This document shows positions 34,073 through 44,166 of a stretch of DNA of 64,000 bases, in pieces. Each line of letters opens with the position of its first letter. Position 1 is the stretch's first letter. The position numbers were made by a program, and so were the translations under genes. The stretch is from Gammaproteobacteria bacterium (GTDB lineage Bacteria > Pseudomonadota > Gammaproteobacteria > Xanthomonadales > Xanthomonadaceae), in NCBI GenBank assembly GCA_025356635.1, contig JANXRY010000008.1, positions 1-64,000 of the forward strand, given 5' to 3'. The notes beneath the pieces are model-generated. The model did not search any database and was not told the origin of the DNA. It was given only the letters and a program-made list of their open reading frames with translations.

Positions 34073-36862
34073 ATGACGATTTCCGAACTCCCGGAACGCT
34101 GGTCGCGGATTTCGCCACTGCTCGACGAATTGCTTGACCTGGCAGGAGCGGCGCGCACGCAGCGGCTGGCGCAGCTCGTCGACGAAGACCCGGCGCTGGC
34201 GGCCGAACTGACCCGGCTGATGGCACTCGAAGCCGAGCGACCAGATTTTCTTTCGCAGCCAATCGTTGACGCGCAGCTGTTCTCGCCGCAGGCGGGCCAG
34301 GCGGTCGGCCCTTATCGACTCGAGGCGCCGCTCGGCGAAGGGGGCATGGGCCAGGTCTGGCTGGCGGTGCGCGCCGACGGCCTGTACGAACGCCGGGTCG
34401 CACTCAAATTACTGCGGCCGGGACTGGGCGACACCGGCTTGAACGCACGCTTCACCCGCGAGCGGCAGATCCTCGCGCGACTGGCGCATCCGCACATCGC
34501 CCGATTGCTCGACGCCGGCATCAGCCAAGACGGCCAACCCTTTCTCGCGCTTGATTACATCCGAGGCGAACCGATCACCACGCATGCGCGCAATCTCCGG
34601 CTGACGATCGCCTCGCGCCTGCAGTTGTTCGCCCAGGTCTGCGCGGCGGTCAGCCACGCCCACGCCAACCTGGTCGTGCATCGCGACCTGAAGCCGTCGA
34701 ACATCCTGGTGACGCCTTCCGATGAAGTCTGCCTGCTGGATTTCGGTATCGCCAAATTGCTTGACCAGCCCGACACCGGCGAGAGCGAGATCACCCAGAC
34801 CGGCAGTCGCACGTTCACTCTGCACTACGCGGCGCCGGAGCAGGTGCGCGGCGAAGTCATCACCACCATGACTGATGTCTACGCGCTCGGAGTGGTGCTC
34901 TACGAACTGCTCACCGACTGCCGCCCCTATGAACTGACCCGGGCCAGCGACGCCGCCTGGGAAGAAGCGATCCTGAGCAACGATCCGATCCGGCCGTCAT
35001 TGGCGCTTTCGAAACTGGCGCGGGAAAGCCACGAAGCGTTCGATCGTCGCCGCGCCCGGATCGTTGCCGGCGATCTCGACAACATCGTGCTCAAGGCGCT
35101 CGACAAGGATCCGGCGCAGCGGTATTCGTCGGTCGAAGCGCTCGCCCAGGATTTACGCCGTTTTTCGGAAGGCAAGCCGGTGCTGGCCCGACCACAGGGC
35201 ATGGTTTACCGTATGCGCAAATTCGTGCGCAGGCACGCACTCGGGATCAGCCTGGGCCTGGCGGCCATCGTGCTACTGCTGTCCTCGCTCGCCGTGGTTA
35301 CCTGGCAAGCGAGCAAGGCCCTGGAACAGGCGGCACGCGCGCAGGCCATGCAGAATTTTGTGATCGCCCTGTTCGAAAATACCGGCGATGTTGGCGGCGA
35401 ACGCCTGGATGCCCGCGCCCTGCTCGATGCCGGCGTCAGTCGCGCCGATACCGAACTGGCCTCGCAGCCGCTGGCCCGCGCCGAATTGCTCGGACTGATC
35501 GCCAGGCTGCGCTCGGGACTGGGTGACGACAGCGCGGCATTGGCCTTGCTCGATCAACAGCAGCTGGCGTTGCGCAACCTTGGCGATCGCGTGCCCGTCA
35601 GTCTCGTGCTCGAAGCAAGCGCCCTGCGTGGTCGCAGTTTGCGCGAACTGGGTCGACCGCAGGCATGCCTGAAAGCGATGGCGCCGTTGCTCGACCATGC
35701 CGGGCGAACGGCTGGCGAATTTCCGCTGCCGACGGCGGAATTCTATTCGCAACTCGGCCGCTGTCACGAGCGGCTCGGCAATGTCTCGCTCGCCCATGAT
35801 CTGTTCGGAAAAGCGCTGGCGATTCGCAGCCTGGATCCGGACGTGGCGGCGCTGGCTGCGGAAAGCGAAACCGACCTCGCCCAGTTGATGCTTGATGCCA
35901 ATCACTCCGATCACGCCGTTGCCGCCCTGCGTGGGGCGCTGGCGCATCTTCGATCCGCCAGTGGCGAAAGCAACGCACTGGGCACCGATATCTGGAGCAT
36001 GCTTGGCCTGGCCCACGAACAGCATGGCAATCTGCACGAGGCGGAAGCCGCCTATCGGCAAGCGCTGGATATTTCACTCGGGCGATTCGGTGCCGGACAT
36101 CCGCGCAGTAGCCAGTTGCAATACGCATTGGCGCGCGTATTGGCGCGGTCAGGCAAATACACCGAGGCCGGCGGCCTGCTCGATCTTGCGCATGAGTCGT
36201 TGTTGTCGCGGACCACACCCGACCTCGGAAAATTGGCCGCAATCGATGGCCTGCGCGGCTGGCTGGCGCTGGAGCGTGACCAGCCCAGTGACGCCTTGCC
36301 GGAATTGTCCGACGCCCTGGCCATGTGGCGGCGTCGCGATCCGACCAGCACGCATGCCGCAGAAACCTGCTGGCTGGCACGGGCACACCTGGCCACCGGG
36401 CGTGCGGTCGATGGACAGGAGCCGGTGCCTTGCTTGGATGGCTTGAAGATCGATGCCAGTGCGGCCGCCAGTGCTGCATTCGCCGAGCTGCTCGAAGCAG
36501 CCCTGGATCGAAATGAAGACTCGCGCGCAGCCGAGTTGCTGACGAAGGGCCTGCTCGTGCAACCAGCATTGTCCGGCAGCGATGCGATCCGTTCGGTGCA
36601 GGCACGCCTGGCTCTGGCCACGGGTGCCAGCGAGGCAGAAATGCAGATCACAGCGGCACTCGCCCGGCCGATCGACAACAGCGAAGGCCGCCAGCTGCAC
36701 TGGCAGGCGCAGGCGCTGCGCGCGGCCTACGATTGCCGCAACGGCAATGCCATCGGGGCCGCGCTGCGCAGCAACATGCTTGCCGAAGCCCAGCGCCTCG
36801 CACCGGAGCGGATCGCCCTGCAGCATCGACTGGCGGCGATCACCGCTATTTGCGCTCCATGA
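34073..36862 (+). CDS. Transmembrane Ser/Thr protein kinase with TPR-like C-terminus
   Basis: The 929-residue protein has an N-terminal PknB-type kinase domain (about residues 77-350) with GEGGMGQVW, catalytic lysine in [29 protein letters not shown] and APEQVRG, all intact. One membrane helix follows (about 389-410, [20 protein letters not shown]). The periplasmic part (about 430-920) holds helical TPR-like repeats, for example [20 protein letters not shown] and [20 protein letters not shown]. It probably senses an external signal and works with the adjacent ECF sigma factor. Its 3' end overlaps the convergent tdk stop by 17 bases. Confidence 0.93.
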   Translation: MTISELPERWSRISPLLDELLDLAGAARTQRLAQLVDEDPALAAELTRLMALEAERPDFLSQPIVDAQLFSPQAGQAVGPYRLEAPLGEGGMGQVWLAVRADGLYERRVALKLLRPGLGDTGLNARFTRERQILARLAHPHIARLLDAGISQDGQPFLALDYIRGEPITTHARNLRLTIASRLQLFAQVCAAVSHAHANLVVHRDLKPSNILVTPSDEVCLLDFGIAKLLDQPDTGESEITQTGSRTFTLHYAAPEQVRGEVITTMTDVYALGVVLYELLTDCRPYELTRASDAAWEEAILSNDPIRPSLALSKLARESHEAFDRRRARIVAGDLDNIVLKALDKDPAQRYSSVEALAQDLRRFSEGKPVLARPQGMVYRMRKFVRRHALGISLGLAAIVLLLSSLAVVTWQASKALEQAARAQAMQNFVIALFENTGDVGGERLDARALLDAGVSRADTELASQPLARAELLGLIARLRSGLGDDSAALALLDQQQLALRNLGDRVPVSLVLEASALRGRSLRELGRPQACLKAMAPLLDHAGRTAGEFPLPTAEFYSQLGRCHERLGNVSLAHDLFGKALAIRSLDPDVAALAAESETDLAQLMLDANHSDHAVAALRGALAHLRSASGESNALGTDIWSMLGLAHEQHGNLHEAEAAYRQALDISLGRFGAGHPRSSQLQYALARVLARSGKYTEAGGLLDLAHESLLSRTTPDLGKLAAIDGLRGWLALERDQPSDALPELSDALAMWRRRDPTSTHAAETCWLARAHLATGRAVDGQEPVPCLDGLKIDASAAASAAFAELLEAALDRNEDSRAAELLTKGLLVQPALSGSDAIRSVQARLALATGASEAEMQITAALARPIDNSEGRQLHWQAQALRAAYDCRNGNAIGAALRSNMLAEAQRLAPERIALQHRLAAITAICAP

Positions 36863-37430
36863 TTTTCTTGAATTCGGCGCGCGATACCGAAACATAACGT
36901 CCGTTGCCGCCGATCTCGACCTGCGGTCCGGCAGTCGCGGCGATGCCGTCGGCATCCACGCGCACTACCATGGTCGCTTTCTTGCCGGTATGGCAAATGG
37001 TCTTGAGTTCGACCAGATTGTCAGCCCAAGCCAGCAAATGTTGGCTGCCATCGAACAATTCACCGCGAAAATCCGTGCGCAGCCCATAGGCCAGCACGGG
37101 GATATCAAGGCGATCGACGATGTCTGTAAGCTGCCAGACCTGCGCTTTCGAAAGAAACTGTGCTTCGTCCACCAGCACGCAACCAAGTTCGCCGTGTTCG
37201 GCGATGTCGGCGCGGGTGATGGCCAACAAGTCGTCATCGCAGCCGAAAGCACGCGCGGGCGCCGTCAATCCAATCCGCGAGGCGACCACGCCGACACCGG
37301 CGCGATCGTCGATCAGCGGCACCAGGATCAGCGTGCGCATACCACGTTCGTGATAGTTGTAGGCGCTCTGCAGCAGCGTGGTGGTCTTGCCGGCATTCAT
37401 CGCCGAATAGTAGAAATACAGCTTGGCCAT
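36846..37430 (-). CDS. tdk: Thymidine kinase
   Basis: The 194-residue enzyme phosphorylates thymidine in the salvage pathway. It has the P-loop [13 protein letters not shown], the DEAQFL Walker B block and the lasso region [17 protein letters not shown], then [11 protein letters not shown]. Relatives bind structural zinc with four Cys/His ligands in these two places; here only one cysteine remains (in TICHTG), and the SVCRxH-type pair is SVSRAE. The fold may be held without zinc. It is the last gene of the long minus-strand run that includes the ole genes. Confidence 0.95.
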   Translation of the reverse strand: MAKLYFYYSAMNAGKTTTLLQSAYNYHERGMRTLILVPLIDDRAGVGVVASRIGLTAPARAFGCDDDLLAITRADIAEHGELGCVLVDEAQFLSKAQVWQLTDIVDRLDIPVLAYGLRTDFRGELFDGSQHLLAWADNLVELKTICHTGKKATMVVRVDADGIAATAGPQVEIGGNGRYVSVSRAEFKKIMERK

Positions 37431-37473
37431 GCAGCGATGGTATCAGTCGTAGCCTGCGCGCTGCGCGCAGCCC

Positions 37474-38172
37474 TCAAGATTCCCAGTTGCCGGTCATCGC
37501 CAGCAGCGCCAAAGCTTTGCGGAACTGGTTATCCAGCGGCGATGTGACGTCGATGCGCGCGCCGTTATACGGATGCACGAACGACAAGCGCCAGGCATGC
37601 AGCAGCATCCGGTGCACGCCGAGCATGCGGAACGCGCGATTGTGCCGGCCATCGCCATGGCTTGAATCGCCGATCAGATGATGCGAGAGATGCTTGAGGT
37701 GGCGGCGGATCTGCCGGTAGCGACCGGTCTGCGGCGAGCAGCGCAGCAGCGCGTAACGCGAAGTGGGATGGTGCTCGCTGGCCTGCGCCAGTTCGGCGGT
37801 TGCCAGCCGTTCGAAGGTGGTGATGGCAGTTTTCTTTTCCGGCTTGCCCGGCCCGCCGTCCAGGTCATGGTCAACGACGAAATCCTGCTCCGGCCAACCA
37901 CGACAGACGGCCAGGTAATCTTTTTCGACCTCGCGCGACATGAAAATCTTGCCCAGCGTGGACGCGGTATCGCGATCGAGTGCAATCAGCAGGCAGCCGC
38001 TGGTGGCGCGATCGAGCCGATGCACAAGATGCACCGGCTTGCCGAACTGCGCACGCAGGCGTTCGTCCAGGAAGTCGTCTTCGCCGCGCGCCATCGGGCT
38101 GGCATGCGCCATCAATCCGGCTGGCTTGGCGACGACGGCGAGTGTGTCGTCGGCGTAGAGCACTTCAATCAT
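37474..38172 (-). CDS. truC: tRNA pseudouridine65 synthase
   Basis: The 232-residue protein is of the RluA type, with the catalytic aspartate in HLVHRLDRATSGCLLIALD and the CSPQTGRYRQIRRHLKHLSH block. The ending IGDSSHGDGRHNRAF is typical of TruC, which modifies U65 in tRNA, so I prefer that to RluC or RluD. ATG 38172 starts MIEVLYADDTLAVVAKPAG; longer upstream reading enters the ubiB end and is not family-like. It follows ubiB by 11 bases. Confidence 0.9.
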   Translation of the reverse strand: MIEVLYADDTLAVVAKPAGLMAHASPMARGEDDFLDERLRAQFGKPVHLVHRLDRATSGCLLIALDRDTASTLGKIFMSREVEKDYLAVCRGWPEQDFVVDHDLDGGPGKPEKKTAITTFERLATAELAQASEHHPTSRYALLRCSPQTGRYRQIRRHLKHLSHHLIGDSSHGDGRHNRAFRMLGVHRMLLHAWRLSFVHPYNGARIDVTSPLDNQFRKALALLAMTGNWES

Positions 38173-38183
38173 GGGTTGGCCGG

Positions 38184-39842
38184 CTAAGTGCGAGAACTGC
38201 GCGGCCAGGCCGCAAGGAATGCGCCGAACGCGCCGAGGCCGGCAATCCAGGTTGCAGCGGTAAGACGAGCGACGTGCGGCCCGCCTGCGTCGAAGGCGAA
38301 CAGCAGCGCCGCCACGATCAGCAAACCGGCACCGAGGATGGCAAATACTGTTTGCCGTTGGCCGTCGCGGGATACCCGCGCCAATTCCGCCAACTCGTTC
38401 GAATGCATGTGCAGCGAATGCGTGCCGTTGACCTGCTGCGCCAACCAATCGCGCAGCAGACGCGGCATGTCCGGCGCCTGCGTAACCAGCTCCGGCAAGC
38501 GTTTGCGAAATTCTGCGAACAGCGTGCGCGGGCTGTAGCGTTCGCGCAGGATTTCTTCCAGCACCGGTTTGGCCACTGCCCAGATATCGAGCCTGGGATC
38601 GAGCTGGCGAGCCACGCCCTCGACATTGAGCAAGGTCTTCTGCAACAGAATAAGTTGTGGTTGCAGGGTCAGCTCGTAACGCTGCGCAGTCTTGAACAAT
38701 TTCATCAATACTTCGGCCAGCGAAATTTCCGACAATGGCCGGGTGAAGTAGGGTTCGCAGACCGAGCGCGTCGCCGCTTCCAGTTCGTCCAGACGCAAGT
38801 GCGCGGGCATCCAGCCGGCCTCGACATGCAGTTCGGCGATGCGCCGGTAATCGCGCTGGAAAATCGCCATGAAATTCTCGGCCAGATAATACTGGTCGCG
38901 CGCGGCGAGTTGGCCGACGATGCCGAAATCGAGCGCGATAAAGCGCGGATTGTCCTTGCGCGTGGCGTCCACCCAGATGTTGCCGGAGTGGGCATCGGCG
39001 TGGAAAAAATTGTCGCGGAACACTTGTGTATAGAACACCCGCACGCCCTTGGCGGCGAGGGCCTTGCGATCAATGCCGGCCGCGTCGAGCGCAGCGGTGT
39101 CGTCGGAACCAATGCCGTAAACCCGCTCCAGGGTCAGCACCGTCTCCGCAGACAGCGGCCAGTGCACTTCCGGCACGTACAGATCGTCGGAATTCGCCCA
39201 GAGCCGACGCATCAAGCTGGCATTGGCGCCTTCGCGCAACAAATCAAGTTCGGCGTGCAACGTGGTTTCGATCTCGGAAACGATTTCCTGCGGGCGGATT
39301 TTTTCCGCCTTCGGGTGATGGCGATCGGCAAGACTGGCCAGGCTGCGCAACAAGGCAATATCGGCTTCGATCTGCGCGCGGATATTCGGGCGCAACACCT
39401 TGATCACGACTTCACGGCCATCGTGCAGGGTCGCCGGATGCACCTGGGCGATGGAAGCGGAAGCGAGCGGTGTTGTGTCGAACCTTGCAAACAATTCGGC
39501 AACCGGCTTGGCCAACGCACGTTCGATTTCGGCGACCGCTAATTCACCCGGAAACGGCGCGACCTGATCGCGCAAGAGTGCGAGTTCGTTGGCGACATCC
39601 GGCGGCAACAGGTCGCGGCGAGTGGACAGGATCTGCCCGAACTTGACGAAGATCGGACCGAGTTCCTGCAGCGCCAGACGCAGGCGCTGGCCACGCGGCA
39701 AGGCATCCTCTTCGCGGCGCGTGGGCGTGAACGGCCGCAGCAGCCACAGCCAACGCCCGAAGGCAGTGTCTTCGAGCAGATTGTCGAGCCGGTGCTTGAG
39801 CAGCACGCGGGCGATGCCGATGGCACGAAAGACCGGCTTCAT
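38184..39842 (-). CDS. ubiB: Ubiquinone biosynthesis regulatory ATPase UbiB
   Basis: UbiB is an atypical kinase-like ATPase needed for ubiquinone synthesis, working with the Ubi complex to extract lipid intermediates. The 552-residue protein has the KxGQ motif in [16 protein letters not shown], the [15 protein letters not shown] block (catalytic and metal residues) and two C-terminal membrane helices ([17 protein letters not shown] and a second near [19 protein letters not shown]). Its start overlaps the ubiJ stop by 4 bases. Confidence 0.95.
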   Translation of the reverse strand: MKPVFRAIGIARVLLKHRLDNLLEDTAFGRWLWLLRPFTPTRREEDALPRGQRLRLALQELGPIFVKFGQILSTRRDLLPPDVANELALLRDQVAPFPGELAVAEIERALAKPVAELFARFDTTPLASASIAQVHPATLHDGREVVIKVLRPNIRAQIEADIALLRSLASLADRHHPKAEKIRPQEIVSEIETTLHAELDLLREGANASLMRRLWANSDDLYVPEVHWPLSAETVLTLERVYGIGSDDTAALDAAGIDRKALAAKGVRVFYTQVFRDNFFHADAHSGNIWVDATRKDNPRFIALDFGIVGQLAARDQYYLAENFMAIFQRDYRRIAELHVEAGWMPAHLRLDELEAATRSVCEPYFTRPLSEISLAEVLMKLFKTAQRYELTLQPQLILLQKTLLNVEGVARQLDPRLDIWAVAKPVLEEILRERYSPRTLFAEFRKRLPELVTQAPDMPRLLRDWLAQQVNGTHSLHMHSNELAELARVSRDGQRQTVFAILGAGLLIVAALLFAFDAGGPHVARLTAATWIAGLGAFGAFLAAWPRSSRT

Positions 39843-40486
39843 GCGCCTTTGCCATCGCGAGCGCGCAATCGGCTTACTCGCGCGACCAGGCGTTCAGCAC
39901 GATCACGCAAGACATCAACGTCGTCATGGAAGGCGGCGAGTTCGGCTTTTCCCACCACGTCGCGACTTTCCTCGGTGACGAATTCGGCGGCATCGCGGAC
40001 CAGGTTCCCGGCCACGCGACGACCGCTGCGCAGGCCGTCCCGCAGCCCGCGCGCAATTTGCGGTCCGAGGATCGAACCAAACACGTCGGCGAAGGGTTTG
40101 TCCCAATCGGGATCGAAACGCTGTGCCAGTTGTTGCAAGGTGCGCGCCAGGTCGGCGTCGCCATTGATGCGCAACTTGCCTACCGGCGGGCTGTTCGCCG
40201 CTCGCGCGAACGGCAGTTGCGAAAGCAGGCCGCCGAGGGTGGCGCGCAAGCCAAGATCGGGTTCGCTGCCCGCATCGGGCGGCCCGACTTCGAGGCGATC
40301 GCCCTTCACCGTGATCGACAAGGACAGGACCGGTGCTTCAAGCTTCAGTTCGATGCGTCGGCCGTCGAGCTTCGCCAACGCGATGCGTGTTTCAGGATCG
40401 AGCGCGAGCAGGCGATTCAGCGCGATCTCCAGCGCACGACCGGCAAGCGGCTTGAGGGAATCCAGTGGCGAAGGGCGGGAATTCAT
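39839..40486 (-). CDS. ubiJ: Ubiquinone biosynthesis accessory factor UbiJ (SCP2 domain)
   Basis: The 215-residue protein has an N-terminal SCP2-like lipid-binding domain ([20 protein letters not shown] to [19 protein letters not shown]) and a C-terminal coiled coil ([20 protein letters not shown]). UbiJ helps organise the ubiquinone synthesis complex with UbiK. Its ATG overlaps the oleD stop by 4 bases (ATGA) and its stop overlaps the ubiB start, placing it inside the ole operon. ubiE, commonly upstream of ubiJ, is not present; oleD occupies that place. Confidence 0.92.
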   Translation of the reverse strand: MNSRPSPLDSLKPLAGRALEIALNRLLALDPETRIALAKLDGRRIELKLEAPVLSLSITVKGDRLEVGPPDAGSEPDLGLRATLGGLLSQLPFARAANSPPVGKLRINGDADLARTLQQLAQRFDPDWDKPFADVFGSILGPQIARGLRDGLRSGRRVAGNLVRDAAEFVTEESRDVVGKAELAAFHDDVDVLRDRAERLVARVSRLRARDGKGA

Positions 40487-41475
40487 GGCGCCATTGTAGC
40501 CGCCAGCCGGCGCAGGCCCTCGGCGATGCTCACTTTCGGCGCATAACCGAAATCGCGGGTGGCCGGCGCCATGTCGTACCAGTGCGTGGTCGAAAGCTGT
40601 TCGGCCAGGAATCGCGTCAGCGGCGGCTCACCCTTGAGTGGCAGCAGGTGCCAGGCCGCCTCGCAGACCGCGCCGATGGCGTAGGCGGCCGGAAACGGCA
40701 ATGACTTGTTCACCGTTGGGGCACCGGCGGCCTTGAGAAGGGCGTTGACGATCTCGCGCGCCGGCATCGGTTCGCCGTTGGAAATGAAGTAGGCCTTGCC
40801 GGCGCAGGCCGCACCCGGGGCCAGCGCCGCAAAAGCATCGAAATGCGCATGCGCGGCGTTGTCGATATAGGTCGTGTCAATACGATTATGGCCACCGCCG
40901 ACAAAGCGCAATCGCCCCGCTTTCGCGCGCTCCACGAGCCGCGGCAATAACTGGTTGTCGCCGACGCCCCAGATCAGGCGCGGGCGCAAGGCCACTGTCG
41001 CGAGACTCGCGTTGTTCGCTGCCAGCACCGCTTTTTCGGCAATCGTTTTCGTGGTCGCATACGGCGCCTTGAAGTGTTCGCCATAGGGCACGGTTTCCGC
41101 CGTGCCGCCTTCGACCGGATGGGTGGCGCGATGGGTCACGCTCGGCGTCGAGGTGTATACCAGCCGGCCAATGCCGTGCGTTCTGCAAGCGGCGAGCACG
41201 TTCTCGGTGCCGAGCACATTCGGCCGGTAATAGCTGTCGTAACTGCCCCAGGCGCCGGCCTTGGCGGCGTTATGGAAGATCGCATCCTGCCCTGCGCTCG
41301 CACGCATGACGGCGCCCGCGTCGGCGAGATCGCCGAGCACCTGGCGAATGCCGAGCACATCGAGCGCTGGCGAATGATTGCGCTGGATACTGGTAACGAC
41401 GTGACCACGTTCGAACAAACCGCGACACAGCGCCAGGCCGAGGAAACCACCGCCGCCAGTGACGAGTATTTTCAC
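40483..41475 (-). CDS. oleD: OleD, NAD(P)-dependent 2-alkyl-3-ketoacid reductase
   Basis: OleD reduces the beta-keto acid made by OleA to a beta-hydroxy acid. The 330-residue extended SDR has the nucleotide-binding [29 protein letters not shown] and the catalytic YATTK motif. It starts at GTG 41475, overlapping the oleC stop. It is the fourth gene of the gene order A-B-C-D, which confirms the assignment. It is a paralogue of the reductase at 19036. Confidence 0.93.
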   Translation of the reverse strand: MKILVTGGGGFLGLALCRGLFERGHVVTSIQRNHSPALDVLGIRQVLGDLADAGAVMRASAGQDAIFHNAAKAGAWGSYDSYYRPNVLGTENVLAACRTHGIGRLVYTSTPSVTHRATHPVEGGTAETVPYGEHFKAPYATTKTIAEKAVLAANNASLATVALRPRLIWGVGDNQLLPRLVERAKAGRLRFVGGGHNRIDTTYIDNAAHAHFDAFAALAPGAACAGKAYFISNGEPMPAREIVNALLKAAGAPTVNKSLPFPAAYAIGAVCEAAWHLLPLKGEPPLTRFLAEQLSTTHWYDMAPATRDFGYAPKVSIAEGLRRLAATMAP

Positions 41476-43166
41476 AGCGCCCCTTTGAGCCGCTTTGCCG
41501 CCCAGCGCGCCAGGATTTCGCGACCAATCTTGGCGTTATGGCGAATATCCACTGGGAATTTCGGATGCACCAGAAAAGTTTCGATGCGTGCGGTGTGCAC
41601 AAAACCGAGGCCGAGCTTTTGCACCTCGCCAATGATGCGCGCGTGCTGGTCGCGTTTTATGCCCGGTTGCAGCTCTAGGCAGAGCACCGGCGTCTGTTGG
41701 CCTTTTTCGCCAACGCCGACCAAAGCGCTGCGCCATACGTCGGGATGGACGTTGAACACCGGTTCGATCTGCTCGGTATACAGGCCACCGAGTTCGGTGA
41801 GCACGCGATGCGATTTTCGCCCACAAAACCACAGCCGCCCATTCGGGTCGAAATAGCCGAGGTCGCCCATGCGATGGACGATGCGTTCGCCGCCGCCCTC
41901 ACCCCAACCCTCTCCCGCCCGCGGGAGAGGGAGTTTTTCCACGATTTTTGCCAGAGCCGTGGCTTCCGGCCGACGGAAGTATTCGTCGGTTGTTGAAGGT
42001 CCGGCGACGGTGATTTCACCGATCTGGCCCGGTTTTACTTCCAGTCCGTCGTGCCATTCGGCGATGGCGTCGTCGCGGATGCCGATGATCCGCACTTCGT
42101 TCGGCGGCACCGGCCGGCCGACGCAGGTGCCGGCGCCGTGCTCCGTGGCTTCGCGCGTGCCCTGCAATTCGCGGCCTTCGATCACGGCAACGGGCAGGCA
42201 TTCGGTGGCGCCGTAGGGCGTCCACAACTGCGCGTCTTCCGGCAACAGCGCGCGCATTTTCGCGACTACCTCGGGCGGCACGGGCGCACCGGCCGAGGTG
42301 ACACGGCGCACGGCCGGAAGTTTGCCGCCGTGGCGCGCGAGCACATCCACCAGCGCTGGCGAACCGAACAACTGGATCACGCCGAAACGTTCGATCGCAT
42401 CGATGAGCTTGCGCGGATCGGCTTTGGCCGGGCGCGTGGGGTCCATGTCGGGGATGATCGAAGTCAGCCCGAGCGCGGGATCGAACAGCGCGAACGGCGG
42501 AAAGGTCGGCAGATCAACGCCGCCAGGCTCAATGCCGAAGGCATCCCGCAGCATCTCGATCTGCGCGATGAAATGCCGGTGCCGATAGACCACGCCCTTG
42601 GGCACGCCGGTCGAGCCGGAGGTGAACAGGATCGCCGCTATCTCGTCGGGTTCGGTCGCGGCCAGTTGCGGTTCGGCATTGCGGCCGATCCATTCGAGAT
42701 CGGCGAGCGTTCGCCCGCCGCCCCAGAATCCACGCTTGCCGACCGTCACGTGGATGCGCGCCGAGCGCGCCCAGCCGAGCACGCGCCGCGCAACATGCGC
42801 GAGCGGAATGCCGATGAAGGCGTCCGGCGCGGCTTCGTCCAGACATTGCCTGAGTGCGGATTTCGCGATGCCCGGATCGACCAGCACCGGCACGGCGCCA
42901 ATCTTGAACAGTGCGAACATGAGCAGGAAGAACTCGGGCGAGGGCCGCACCATCACCACGGTGCGGGTGCCACGGGTGATACCGCTGCGCGTGAGTCCGG
43001 CGGCAATGGTGTTGGAACGCTGCTCAAGCTGACGATAACTGAGCGTGAGATCGTAGCGCGCGAAGCCGTTCACCCCACGCGAACCGGGGCAGCGCATGGC
43101 GATCTGCTCACCGCGCTCGGCGGCCATCTTCGGCAGAATCGCGGCGATGTTGCAGGGCTCGGTCAT
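41472..43166 (-). CDS. oleC: OleC, beta-lactone synthetase (AMP-ligase family)
   Basis: OleC uses ATP to convert the beta-hydroxy acid into a beta-lactone. The 564-residue protein is of the ANL superfamily, with [18 protein letters not shown] (about residue 180), [18 protein letters not shown] and [20 protein letters not shown]. Between TALAKIVEK and ERIVHRMGD (about residues 408-425) the segment [15 protein letters not shown] is the translation of a palindromic repeat element, so it is probably an insertion in the coding sequence. It lies just before the hinge to the C-terminal domain. ATG 43166 is the start; the open frame upstream runs into the repeat at 43171. Confidence 0.93.
   Translation of the reverse strand: MTEPCNIAAILPKMAAERGEQIAMRCPGSRGVNGFARYDLTLSYRQLEQRSNTIAAGLTRSGITRGTRTVVMVRPSPEFFLLMFALFKIGAVPVLVDPGIAKSALRQCLDEAAPDAFIGIPLAHVARRVLGWARSARIHVTVGKRGFWGGGRTLADLEWIGRNAEPQLAATEPDEIAAILFTSGSTGVPKGVVYRHRHFIAQIEMLRDAFGIEPGGVDLPTFPPFALFDPALGLTSIIPDMDPTRPAKADPRKLIDAIERFGVIQLFGSPALVDVLARHGGKLPAVRRVTSAGAPVPPEVVAKMRALLPEDAQLWTPYGATECLPVAVIEGRELQGTREATEHGAGTCVGRPVPPNEVRIIGIRDDAIAEWHDGLEVKPGQIGEITVAGPSTTDEYFRRPEATALAKIVEKLPLPRAGEGWGEGGGERIVHRMGDLGYFDPNGRLWFCGRKSHRVLTELGGLYTEQIEPVFNVHPDVWRSALVGVGEKGQQTPVLCLELQPGIKRDQHARIIGEVQKLGLGFVHTARIETFLVHPKFPVDIRHNAKIGREILARWAAKRLKGAL
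41893..41931 (-). repeat. Palindromic repeat element inside the oleC reading frame
   Basis: CCCTCTCCCGC (41908-41918), a 2-base loop and GCGGGAGAGGG (41921-41931) form an 11-bp hairpin, preceded by CCCTCACCCCAA. This is the form of a widespread intergenic repeat in Xanthomonadales and other gammaproteobacteria. Here it is translated in frame. Confidence 0.75.
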
Positions 43167-43170
43167 GACG

Positions 43171-43242
43171 CCTTTGTAGGAGCGATGGAAATCGCGACCA
43201 ATGTACGCGCTTGGGTCGCGATTTCCATCGCTCCTACAAAGG
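43171..43242. repeat. REP-like inverted repeat between oleC and oleB
   Basis: Perfect 29-base arms, 43171-43199 and 43214-43242, face each other around a 14-base spacer. The arms contain TTTGTAGGAGCG and GGTCGCGA, the composition of known REP palindromes of Xanthomonas and Pseudomonas. The right arm supplies the last codons and the stop of oleB. The left arm ends 4 bases before the oleC start, so a strong mRNA hairpin separates the two cistrons and could affect oleC translation or mRNA stability. Confidence 0.88.
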
Positions 43243-44166
43243 ATTCCGATCCAGGAAGTCGCGGATCGCCGGCACCAGCACGTCGGATTTGTCTTCAAGC
43301 ACGTAGTGGCCGGCATCGGCGAACACGTGCTGCTCGGCATTCGGCAACGCGCGCTGGAAGACTTCGAGAAAGTGTTTGTCGAACACGAAGTCCTTCAGGC
43401 CCCAGCCAATCAAGGCGGGTCGATCGGCGAACGCTGGCAAGCGCTTGCCCGCTGCTTCCACCAGCGCCCAGCTCCGATCCGCCGGAGACAGTGGAATGTC
43501 CTGCACGAAGCGCAGCGTCGAAATGCGATTCGCCCAGGAATCGTAGGGCGCGTTGTAGGCGCGGCGAACGTCTGCCGGCATCCTGGTTTCCACGCCGAAG
43601 CGCGCGGCACCACCGGCGAAGGCATTGAAGCCGCGAATCAGGCCCGCACCGAGCATCGAATCGCGACCAAGCTTCAGTTGCCAGGGCAAGGCCTTGGCCG
43701 CAGGCAGCGGAAACGCCGCAGTATTCAGGATCACCAGGCGCTTGATCCGCGCCGCATGCTTGAGCGCCCAGCCAAAACCGATCATGCCGCCCCAGTCGTG
43801 CACCGCGAGCGTCAAATCGTCGCCAAGGTTCAGCGAATCGAGCAGGCGTTCGAGGTCGTCGATGCGCGACTGCAGGGTGTAGACGTAATGCGCATCGTCG
43901 GGCTTGTCCGACAGGCCCATGCCGATATGGTCGGGGACGATGCAACGGTCGTTGTCGTGCAATCCGAGTACCAGCTTGCGCCAGTAGTATGACCAGGACG
44001 GATTGCCGTGCAGCATCAGCACGACCGGGCCGTTGCGCGGGCCTTCGTCAAGATAGCTTTGGGTCAGCCCGTTCGGATGCAGGAAGGTTTTGGGCGCAAA
44101 TGGATAATTCTGTAGCGTTCCCTTGGCGAGGACGCGCGCCTGCTCGGCGCTCAACGGCGCACTCAC
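43234..44166 (-). CDS. oleB: OleB, beta-lactone decarboxylase (alpha/beta hydrolase)
   Basis: OleB releases CO2 from the cis-beta-lactone to form the olefin. The 310-residue protein is related to haloalkane dehalogenases, with VVLMLHGNPSWSYYWRKLV, the nucleophile block LAVHDWGGMIGFGWA (aspartate nucleophile) and a late FADAGHYVLEDK with the catalytic histidine. It starts at GTG 44166, overlapping the oleA stop by 4 bases. Its stop codon lies inside the REP-like repeat. Confidence 0.93.
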   Translation of the reverse strand: MSAPLSAEQARVLAKGTLQNYPFAPKTFLHPNGLTQSYLDEGPRNGPVVLMLHGNPSWSYYWRKLVLGLHDNDRCIVPDHIGMGLSDKPDDAHYVYTLQSRIDDLERLLDSLNLGDDLTLAVHDWGGMIGFGWALKHAARIKRLVILNTAAFPLPAAKALPWQLKLGRDSMLGAGLIRGFNAFAGGAARFGVETRMPADVRRAYNAPYDSWANRISTLRFVQDIPLSPADRSWALVEAAGKRLPAFADRPALIGWGLKDFVFDKHFLEVFQRALPNAEQHVFADAGHYVLEDKSDVLVPAIRDFLDRNPL

